Source of the DNA: Betaproteobacteria bacterium
Lineage (GTDB): Bacteria > Pseudomonadota > Gammaproteobacteria > Burkholderiales > Burkholderiaceae_D
Reading direction: 5' to 3'
Length of the DNA stretch: 5,367 bases
Assembly: GCA_015655165.1 (NCBI GenBank)
Contig: JAATFN010000441.1
Span: 1-5,367 of the forward strand
How positions within the stretch are numbered: the first letter of the stretch is position 1; each line of letters starts with the position of its first letter. The translations under genes and the position numbers were made by a program. Shown here in pieces: positions 1 to 5,367 of the stretch. The notes beneath the pieces were generated by a model. The model worked only from the letters and a program-made list of their open reading frames with translations, had not been told where the DNA came from and did no database searches.

Positions 1-161
1 GGCCTGGCATTGGCCGGTTGATGTTCGATGCGCTTAACCAACGTGATTACCAGTTGTTGTTAGGTGTATTCCTGGTGACATCGGTGATGGTCGTGGCCTT
101 TAATCTATTGACCGACTTGATTTATCGTTTTATTGATCCACGCATAGAATCTGGAGCATGA
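1..161 (+). CDS. ABC transporter permease, DppB/OppB type (3' end only)
   Basis: The 5' part lies outside the window. The reading frame begins at base 3 and gives 52 residues before a TGA at 159-161. The visible tail starts PGIGRLMFDALNQRDY and ends in IYRFIDPRIESGA. This is the typical C-terminus of DppB/OppB/GsiC permeases: a PGxGRL motif, an AxxxRDYxxxxG segment, a last hydrophobic helix (about residues 19-41 of the fragment) and a YxxxDPRI ending. Such proteins form half of the inner-membrane channel of peptide/nickel-family importers and pair with a DppC-type partner, which follows one base later. The frame and family are clear despite the short fragment. The transported substrate cannot be told from this end. 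Confidence 0.9.
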   Translation, partial: PGIGRLMFDALNQRDYQLLLGVFLVTSVMVVAFNLLTDLIYRFIDPRIESGA

Positions 162-162
162 T

Positions 163-1002
163 ATGCATTCTTTTATGTATCGTTTCATTTCAAATAAAGG
201 TACTGCAGCAGGCTTACTGATCCTGTTACTGGTCATGTTATTGGCATTATCAGCTTCCTTTATGTATGAAGAGTCACCTTGGGCAATGGTTGCCGAACCG
301 TTACTCAAACCGTTTGTCAATTCCGACTATTTGTTGGGAACCGATATGTTGGGGCGCGACATTGGTGCAGGTTTGGCATACGGTGCACGTGTGTCTTTGC
401 TCATTAGCCTGATTTCAACATTGGTAGCTGTTTTTTTTGGTGTATTGATTGGTGCCCTTGCCGGTTTTTACGGTGGCTGGATTGATGATGTGCTGATGCG
501 TTTTACTGAATTCTTCCAGACGATTCCACAGCTTGCGATGGCAATTGTGTTAGTCGCAATCTTCAAGCCATCTATTTATTCTATTGTGGGTGCGATCGCA
601 CTTGTGTCCTGGCCACCGGTCGCACGTTTGGTGCGCGGCGAATTTATGTCGCTGAAACAGCGTGAATTCATTCAGGCGGCTATTGTCATCGGTCAAAAAC
701 CACTACGCATTATTTTTTCCCAGATACTGCCAAACGCAATATCTCCCATCATTATTACTGCTTCGCTAATGATTGCCACCGCGATTCTCACAGAGTCAGC
801 GTTGTCCTTTCTCGGATTGGGAGACCGTAACCTGATGAGTTGGGGTTTCATGATTGGTGCATCGCGCACGATGTTGCGTGAAGCACCGTGGATGAGTGTG
901 ATGCCAGGTCTTGCGATTCTCTTTACGGTACTTGCAATCAATCTGATCGGTGAGGGTCTGAACGATGCAATGAATCCACAACTGCACAAACGAGGAGCTT
1001 GA
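163..1002 (+). CDS. ABC transporter permease, DppC/OppC type
   Basis: A complete 279-residue inner-membrane permease, a usual length for DppC/GsiD-like proteins. Residues 14-36 form the N-terminal membrane segment. GTDMLGRD (59-66) is the conserved motif of this subfamily. Further hydrophobic segments lie near 77-102, 119-134, 138-152, 194-216 and 246-264. The cytoplasmic loop that docks on the ATPase is at 171-190 and reads QAA-x3-G-x9-I-x-LP, so the usual Glu of the EAA motif is Gln. TESALSFLGLG (210-220) and the LIGEGLNDAMNP ending (261-272) are also typical. The start is supported by GGAG at 153-156, six bases before the ATG. The gene follows the upstream permease by one base and precedes the ATPase by one base, so all three are probably co-translated. 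An eight-T run lies at 431-438 but the frame is intact. Substrate is unknown; peptides are typical of the family, but the downstream enzymes suggest an amide-bearing metabolite. Confidence 0.95.
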   Translation: MHSFMYRFISNKGTAAGLLILLLVMLLALSASFMYEESPWAMVAEPLLKPFVNSDYLLGTDMLGRDIGAGLAYGARVSLLISLISTLVAVFFGVLIGALAGFYGGWIDDVLMRFTEFFQTIPQLAMAIVLVAIFKPSIYSIVGAIALVSWPPVARLVRGEFMSLKQREFIQAAIVIGQKPLRIIFSQILPNAISPIIITASLMIATAILTESALSFLGLGDRNLMSWGFMIGASRTMLREAPWMSVMPGLAILFTVLAINLIGEGLNDAMNPQLHKRGA

Positions 1003-1003
1003 T

Positions 1004-2683
1004 ATGGACACCATACAGCGTGACCCCAAAAAGCAGTCGGAAAAATTGTTAAGTGTACGCAACCTCACGGTCGCGTTGCCACGTAGTGGTGATCGTGCAT
1101 TTGCTGTGGAAGATATTTCATTTGATGTTCATGCCGGTGAAATTGTGTGCATTGTCGGTGAATCCGGCTCGGGCAAATCAATTAGCGCAAATGCCATCAT
1201 GGGTTTATTGCCGTCTTACCTGAAGCCGCAATCAGGGCAGATTCTGTTTCAGGGCAAGGACTTGCTAACGTTAACAGAAGAGACGTTGCTATCCTTGCGA
1301 GGCAAAGATATCGGTATGATTTTTCAGGAGCCGATGTCGGCATTAAATCCTTTAATGAGTGTCGGTAGTCAGATCGCAGAAGTGATGGCGGTGCATGGTG
1401 CCTATCCAGGTCGTGCACGCGCTGCCCGTGTGCTTGAAATGCTGGATTTTGTCGGTCTGCCTGATCCGCAAAGCCTGCGCAATGCTTACCCATTCCGATT
1501 ATCCGGCGGACAACGTCAGCGTGTGATGATTGCAATGGCGTTGGCACTGGAGCCATCATTACTGATTGCGGACGAACCGACGACAGCATTGGATGTCACC
1601 ACACAGGCCCAGATTCTGGCACTGATCAAACGTATTCAACAATCAATGGGCATGGGTGTCATGTTCATTACCCATGACTTTGGTGTGGTCGCCGATATTG
1701 CCGATCGTGTGGCTGTGATGCAGCAAGGCCATCTGGTCGAGCAAGGTACGGCAGAGGAAGTACTTAACCATCCAGGTCATCCTTATACACAGCGTCTGAT
1801 TGCTGCCGTGCCGGATGGCAGGGCAGCACCAGCTGTTGCAGCATCGTCGCAAGAAGCTGTATTAAAGGTCGTTGATCTACGTAAGACATATGTTACCGCG
1901 CGAGGTCTGTTCGTTAAGAAACGTGTTGTACATGCAGTTAATGGTGTCAATTTCTCGGTCTTGCCTGGACAGACATTAGGTATTGTGGGTGAGTCTGGAT
2001 CAGGGAAGTCGACCATTGGCAAGTGTCTGCTAAAACTGATCGATATCGATGGTGGACAAATCTGGTTTGACGGCAAGGATATCGGACCCATGTCGCAATC
2101 TGAAATGCGGCCGGTACGTCAACATTTACAAATGATTTTCCAGGATCCGTTTGCCTCTCTTAATCCTCGGCAAAAAGTCGGTCGCATCATAACGGATGGT
2201 CCAGTGGCAAATGGTGTTGATTACGCGACTGCCGCGGTGCGTGCCAAAGAATTGCTACGTCTGGTGGAGTTGGATGAGTCGGCTTTTTACCGCTATCCCA
2301 ATGAATTTTCAGGTGGGCAGCGTCAGCGTATCGGTATTGCACGCGCACTGGCACTTGAACCCAAAGTGTTAGTGGCCGATGAATCGGTATCAGCGCTGGA
2401 TGTTTCAGTGCAAGCACAAGTATTACGGTTACTGCAAGAGTTGCAACAGCGCTTGAACCTGACAATGATCTTTATTACCCATGATTTGCGTGTGGCGTCA
2501 CAGTTATGCCATCAGATCGCAGTCATGCATAAGGGGAGCATTGCCGAGTATGGCCCGCCTGCACAGATTCTGGATAATCCGACACACGAATACACCAAAA
2601 AATTGATCGCCGCGATTCCTGGTAAAAACTGGCATCCGACTGCAATCCATTCACACACAGAAGAGGATGGTATCAGCATCTAA
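1004..2683 (+). CDS. Fused dual ATPase of a peptide-type ABC importer (DppD-DppF fusion, GsiA/YejF-like)
   Basis: A complete 559-residue protein with two nucleotide-binding domains in one chain, so it can power the two permeases alone. Domain 1 has Walker A GESGSGKS at 52-59, Q-loop Gln108, signature LSGGQ at 166-170, Walker B ending in Asp190-Glu191, D-loop ALD at 195-197 and switch His224. Its peptide-transporter C-terminal segment is at about 255-270. An Ala-rich linker (about 271-285) leads to domain 2. Domain 2 has Walker A at 329-336, Gln380, signature FSGGQ at 435-439, Walker B Asp459-Glu460, SALD at 463-466, His493 and a second C-terminal segment at 524-540. Both sites keep the key residues and look catalytically competent. 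In domain 2 the residue after the catalytic Glu is Ser461, not the common Pro. The start is chosen from GAGGAG at 992-997, six bases upstream, just after the permease stop. The gene ends the transporter block and is followed by a hairpin. Confidence 0.95.
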   Translation: MDTIQRDPKKQSEKLLSVRNLTVALPRSGDRAFAVEDISFDVHAGEIVCIVGESGSGKSISANAIMGLLPSYLKPQSGQILFQGKDLLTLTEETLLSLRGKDIGMIFQEPMSALNPLMSVGSQIAEVMAVHGAYPGRARAARVLEMLDFVGLPDPQSLRNAYPFRLSGGQRQRVMIAMALALEPSLLIADEPTTALDVTTQAQILALIKRIQQSMGMGVMFITHDFGVVADIADRVAVMQQGHLVEQGTAEEVLNHPGHPYTQRLIAAVPDGRAAPAVAASSQEAVLKVVDLRKTYVTARGLFVKKRVVHAVNGVNFSVLPGQTLGIVGESGSGKSTIGKCLLKLIDIDGGQIWFDGKDIGPMSQSEMRPVRQHLQMIFQDPFASLNPRQKVGRIITDGPVANGVDYATAAVRAKELLRLVELDESAFYRYPNEFSGGQRQRIGIARALALEPKVLVADESVSALDVSVQAQVLRLLQELQQRLNLTMIFITHDLRVASQLCHQIAVMHKGSIAEYGPPAQILDNPTHEYTKKLIAAIPGKNWHPTAIHSHTEEDGISI

Positions 2684-2712
2684 GAGAAGATTGGTTGCCA
2701 ATAAAGATTAAG

Positions 2713-2743
2713 CCGATCACTGCTTTTTTTAAACAGTGATCGG
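2713..2743 (+). terminator. Perfect 10-bp hairpin after the transporter genes, possible terminator
   Basis: CCGATCACTG (2713-2722) is exactly complementary to CAGTGATCGG (2734-2743). Between them lie a C, seven T and three A, so the stem can extend by three A-U pairs over a bulged C to leave a TTTT loop. It starts 29 bases after the ATPase stop. A terminator is the natural reading from position. However, no continuous T-run follows the stem on either strand: the + strand continues TAACGATTTAACTT and the T7 run is inside the loop. It could instead be an mRNA-stabilising or attenuating hairpin, or a two-fold-symmetric protein binding site upstream of the GMC gene. The inverted repeat is certain; its function is not. 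Confidence 0.5.
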
Positions 2744-2750
2744 TAACGAT

Positions 2751-2779
2751 TTAACTTCGCCCATTCAGATCCCTATGCT
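2751..2779 (+). promoter_or_regulatory. Weak candidate sigma70-type promoter for the GMC oxidoreductase gene
   Basis: TTAACT (2751-2756) and TATGCT (2774-2779) match four of six bases each of the -35 and -10 consensus and are separated by 17 bases. Transcription would begin around 2786, giving a leader of about 15 bases that still contains the AGGA ribosome binding site at 2791-2794. It lies just downstream of the 2713-2743 inverted repeat, so a regulator bound there would touch its upstream edge. A match of this quality is expected by chance fairly often. The downstream genes may instead be reached by read-through from the transporter genes. Confidence 0.22.
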
Positions 2780-2800
2780 GCCGTACTCTTAGGACATAGC

Positions 2801-4540
2801 ATGAATTCTATTGATTCAAGTAACAACACATTCGACTACGTTATTGTAGGCGCTGGCGCGGCAGGCGCCATCCTTGCCAACCGGCTTAGTGCAGACCCGA
2901 CAGTGTCCGTTTGCCTGTTGGAGGCAGGTCCACGTGACTGGCATCCTTTCTTGCGGATACCGGCCGGTTTTATCAAGATCATTTCCAATAAATCGTTTGT
3001 CTGGCGGATAACAACCGAACCTAGCACGTATACAGCCGGTCGTCGTGTGCCATTGCCACAAGGACGTACGTTGGGTGGCACGACATCGATTAACGGCATG
3101 ATTTACAATCGTGGCCAGGCAGCCGACTTTGATAGTTGGGCTGCTGCTGGCAATCCCGGTTGGCGTTATGCGGATGTGTTGCCGTATTTTAAACGTAGTG
3201 AGCAAAGCATGATTGGTGACGACAAATATCATGGTCGCCAAGGACCGATGACGGTGTCAACATTGAAATGGATCCATCCAATTTGCGAGGCGTTTATCAA
3301 CGGTGTGGCAAATACAGGCATTCGACGCAATGACGATTACAACGGTGCAACACAAGAAGGTGTCGGTTACTTTCAGCGTACCATCAAGGGAAGATGGCGC
3401 GTCAGTACTGCTCAGGCATTTTTAAAGCCTGTACGGCAGCGCAAGAATCTTGAGATTAGGACCAACTCGCAAAGCACGTCGTTGATATTGGAAGGCAAGA
3501 AAGCCATCGGTGTACGTTATATCGTCAAGCGCGATCTTGATCATCCACAGGAAGTGTTTGCACGACGTGAAGTCATTGTCTGTGGTGGTGCCATTAACAC
3601 ACCGAAGTTGTTGCAGTTATCCGGTATTGGACCGGCACCATTGTTGCAATCGCTGGGTATTCCATTACAACATGCGTTGCCTGGTGTTGGTGCCAATCTG
3701 AAAGACCACTTCTCAATACGCATCGTCGCACGTGTTAAAAACAGCAATACAATTAATGAACTGGCACGTGGTGTTGGTTTGTTCGGACAAGTGTTACGTT
3801 GGATAGCTGGTCGTCCCAGTCTGTTGTCGGTGAGTCCATCGTTAGTGGCTTGGTTTGCAAAGTCGGATGCACAGCAAGTGCGTCCTAATTTACAAGGGGT
3901 GTTTTCACCTGCAAGTTATAAGGAAGGCTATCTAGGTTTGCTAGATGGTTTCCCAGGAATGACGGTTGGCGTCTGGGACCATCAGCCACGCAGTACAGGT
4001 TTTGTACATGCACGTTCAACTGATCCGTTACAAGACCCTATTGTGCAGCCGAACTATCTGGAGCATCCAGATGACCGCCGTGTATTGCTCGATGGTATGC
4101 GTCAAGCACGCAACTTGTTACGTACACCAGCTTTAGCGCATTTCTTTGTCGAAGAAACATTGCCAGGTGCAGATGTAACCAGTGATGAAGCATTGCTTGA
4201 ATTTGCCTCGCGCTATGGTGTATCGGCATGCCATATTTGTGGTACTGCGAAGATGGGGCCGGCATCGGACCCCATGGCAGTGGTAGATCACGAACTGAAG
4301 GTGCATGGCATACAAGGACTGCGTATTGTTGATGCTTCTGTAATGCCTACCCAGCCGTCAGCGAATACGTGTGCTGCGACGATGATGATTGCAGAGAAAG
4401 CGGCAGACATGATTCTCAATCGTGGCACACAAGCGAACGGGTTTGCCAAGGAAATGTCCGGTATCACGACGCCTGTGACTCAGGTGGCAGTGTCTGAACA
4501 TGCCGTTGCGATACGTGCTCCTTCAATCATGAAAGGATAG
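2801..4540 (+). CDS. GMC-family FAD-dependent oxidoreductase (choline/alcohol dehydrogenase-like)
   Basis: A complete 579-residue flavoenzyme predicted to oxidise an alcohol group with FAD. The N-terminal dinucleotide fold reads VIVGAGAAG, with GxGxxG at 17-22 and the ribose-binding Glu41 in LLEAG. The first GMC signature is GRTLGGTTSINGMIYNRG at 88-105, followed by NPGWRYADVLPYFKRSE (118-134). The second signature, GGAINTPKLLQLSGIG, is at 262-277. The C-terminal domain carries His478 in CHICGTAKMG and Asn522 in PTQPSANTCAATMMIAEKAA. These align with the His-Asn pair of choline oxidase, whereas glucose oxidase has His-His. The motif differs from the common HPVGTCKMG by Ile479, Cys480 and Ala483. 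No signal peptide is seen, so it is probably cytoplasmic. About 39 residues follow the end of the conserved domain near 540. The start is supported by AGGA at 2791-2794, six bases upstream. The electron acceptor and substrate are unknown; the neighbouring amidase suggests a hydroxylated amide. Confidence 0.93.
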   Translation: MNSIDSSNNTFDYVIVGAGAAGAILANRLSADPTVSVCLLEAGPRDWHPFLRIPAGFIKIISNKSFVWRITTEPSTYTAGRRVPLPQGRTLGGTTSINGMIYNRGQAADFDSWAAAGNPGWRYADVLPYFKRSEQSMIGDDKYHGRQGPMTVSTLKWIHPICEAFINGVANTGIRRNDDYNGATQEGVGYFQRTIKGRWRVSTAQAFLKPVRQRKNLEIRTNSQSTSLILEGKKAIGVRYIVKRDLDHPQEVFARREVIVCGGAINTPKLLQLSGIGPAPLLQSLGIPLQHALPGVGANLKDHFSIRIVARVKNSNTINELARGVGLFGQVLRWIAGRPSLLSVSPSLVAWFAKSDAQQVRPNLQGVFSPASYKEGYLGLLDGFPGMTVGVWDHQPRSTGFVHARSTDPLQDPIVQPNYLEHPDDRRVLLDGMRQARNLLRTPALAHFFVEETLPGADVTSDEALLEFASRYGVSACHICGTAKMGPASDPMAVVDHELKVHGIQGLRIVDASVMPTQPSANTCAATMMIAEKAADMILNRGTQANGFAKEMSGITTPVTQVAVSEHAVAIRAPSIMKG

Positions 4541-4542
4541 TC

Positions 4543-4794
4543 ATGGCATCAACATCCGATACAACTGATATGGATAGCAAGATGTCAGCAGTGTCCGTGG
4601 AACTTTGTGCTGCAGATATCGAACGTAAGGCATGCCAATATGGTTGGCCGATGACTGCCGAAAAAGCCGAACAAGTCGCTCAAGCAGGGAAATTACGTAT
4701 TGCGGCTTTTTATCGGTCTGCACAGCTGACATTTGATGATGCTGCCAGTTTTGAGGCGAGCCTACATGCATGTCGTTTTCAGGAGCCGGATTGA
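4543..4794 (+). CDS. Small protein, possible amidase helper subunit (AtzG/GatC-like)
   Basis: An 83-residue protein with no membrane segment or signal peptide. After a Ser/Thr/Asp-rich, probably disordered head (1-15), the rest looks helical. One helix covers about 20-32, then the turn YGWPMT (33-38). A longer helix covers about 39-60, then QLTFDDAASFEASL (61-74). A small two-helix protein directly before an amidase is the arrangement of AtzG with AtzE, and GatC plays the same part for GatA. AtzG-type proteins carry the DUF4089 domain, whose G-L-P turn the GWP here may match. This assignment rests on size, layout and context, not on a confident motif. The start is supported by AAAGGA at 4532-4537, five bases upstream; in-frame Met10 and Met14 lack as good a site. 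It begins two bases after the GMC stop, and its own TGA overlaps the amidase ATG by one base. That tight coupling suits subunits made in fixed ratio. The gene is likely real; its function is tentative. Confidence 0.75.
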   Translation: MASTSDTTDMDSKMSAVSVELCAADIERKACQYGWPMTAEKAEQVAQAGKLRIAAFYRSAQLTFDDAASFEASLHACRFQEPD

Positions 4795-5367
4795 TGCATC
4801 AGCCAACTCATTGCCTCGACATGACGCTGTTAGAGGCAGCACAAGCGATTAGAAATAAAACGATTTCTTCAGTTGAACTGACACGGGCATCGTTAGATCG
4901 TGCGCGTGCCCTACAAAGCAGTTTTAATGCTTTCATTCGTATTGATGAAGAAAAGGCCATGGCTGCGGCACAGGCATGTGATGCATTGACTGGTAAAGGT
5001 GATCTGCTTGGTCCTTTGCATGGTGTGCCATTAGCCCATAAAGATATGTTCTATCGCAAGGGAGAAGTATCGACTTGCGGTTCGCGTTTACGTGAACACT
5101 GGATTGCACCGGTGACTGCCACTGTACTTGAGCGGCTTGATCAAGCTGGTGCAATCCAGATTGGCACGCTGCATATGACGGAATTTGCCTATGGACCGAG
5201 TGGCCAGAATGAAACATTGGGCGATTCACGTAATCCTTGGCATGCAGATTATATTTCCGGTGGCTCGTCATCTGGTCCCGCCATTGCCACTGCCACACGC
5301 ACAGTGTTTGGTGCGTTGGGTTCGGATACAGCAGGTTCTGTACGCATGCCCGCCAATTTATGCGGTA
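4794..5367 (+). CDS. Amidase-signature family hydrolase (5' part, cut by window end)
   Basis: The first 191 codons of an amidase; family members are usually about 450-500 residues, so more than half is missing. The Ser-cisSer-Lys triad is present: Lys83 in GVPLAHKDMF, cis-Ser158 in GGSSSG (156-161), and nucleophile Ser182 in GSDTAGSVR (176-184). The 24-residue gap between the two serines equals that in FAAH (217 and 241) and GatA (154 and 178). Ala180 replaces the more usual Gly of DTGGS. The enzyme is expected to hydrolyse a carboxylic amide in the cytoplasm. It could also be an AtzE-, GatA- or allophanate-hydrolase-like relative. A true GatA is less likely because the neighbours are catabolic and there is no gatB in view. 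The ATG at 4794 shares one base with the upstream stop (TGATG) and has AGGAG at 4781-4785, eight bases upstream; a later Met10 lacks a comparable site. Confidence 0.92.
   Translation, partial: MHQPTHCLDMTLLEAAQAIRNKTISSVELTRASLDRARALQSSFNAFIRIDEEKAMAAAQACDALTGKGDLLGPLHGVPLAHKDMFYRKGEVSTCGSRLREHWIAPVTATVLERLDQAGAIQIGTLHMTEFAYGPSGQNETLGDSRNPWHADYISGGSSSGPAIATATRTVFGALGSDTAGSVRMPANLCG

Noticed and set aside
590..601. 12-bp perfect palindrome GTGCGATCGCAC
   Set aside because: It sits in the middle of the DppC-type permease gene and encodes ordinary conserved residues. A single copy with no promoter nearby is most likely chance.
1197..1589. 130-codon open frame on the minus strand
   Set aside because: It is opposite the first ATPase domain, including its signature and Walker B regions, with no independent support.
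2690..2702. Short hairpin ATTGG-TTG-CCAAT just after the ATPase stop
   Set aside because: Five base pairs with a three-base loop and no T-run following; too weak to call a terminator, and expected by chance.
2816..3241. 141-codon open frame on the minus strand
   Set aside because: It lies entirely inside the GMC gene, opposite well-conserved FAD and GMC motifs, and its translation resembles no family I know. It is a shadow frame.
3510..3701. 63-codon open frame on the + strand in another frame
   Set aside because: It lies inside the GMC gene over the second GMC signature. The Cys/His-rich, unstructured translation and the strong host gene make it a shadow.
4933..5298. 121-codon open frame on the minus strand
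   Set aside because: It is opposite the amidase catalytic core, and its His/Gln-rich composition is typical of an antisense shadow.
1..5367. CRISPR array, insertion sequence, tRNA or rRNA, toxin-antitoxin or defence system
   Set aside because: No spaced repeats, terminal inverted repeats, transposase motifs, or RNA gene sequences were seen. The window is filled by transport and metabolic genes.
4794..5367. GatCA-type tRNA amidotransferase as identity for the small protein and amidase pair
   Set aside because: The order small subunit then amidase fits gatC-gatA, but the GMC and ABC importer neighbours and the pair's position in their operon suit a catabolic role better.

Overview
The window is one stretch of closely packed genes, all on the + strand. 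It reads as an accessory catabolic locus of a Gram-negative bacterium. Base composition looks close to half G+C by eye, with Shine-Dalgarno sites before every start. The protein families point to a proteobacterium, possibly a moderate-GC betaproteobacterium; that placement is a guess from gene style, not from a marker gene.

Left part (1-2683): the end of a DppB/OppB-type inner-membrane permease, a complete DppC/OppC-type permease, and a double-length ATPase with two nucleotide-binding domains (a DppD-DppF fusion, as in GsiA and YejF). Together these are the membrane and energy parts of a peptide/nickel-family ABC importer. The periplasmic binding protein is not in the window and may lie upstream.

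Middle (2684-2800): the only real intergenic gap. It holds a perfect 10-bp inverted repeat with a T7 run in its loop, a weak candidate promoter, and the ribosome binding site of the next gene.

Right part (2801-5367): a complete FAD-dependent GMC oxidoreductase (choline/alcohol dehydrogenase type), a small 83-residue protein, and the first 191 residues of an amidase-signature hydrolase cut by the window end. The small gene starts 2 bases after the GMC stop, and the amidase start overlaps the small gene's stop by one base, so the three are probably one translationally coupled unit. The order small protein then amidase resembles AtzG-AtzE (1-carboxybiuret hydrolase) and GatC-GatA, so the small protein may be a helper subunit of the amidase.

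Inferred logic: the importer brings in a small hydroxylated amide or peptide-like compound, the flavoenzyme oxidises an alcohol group, and the amidase cleaves an amide bond. The substrate cannot be read from the sequence.
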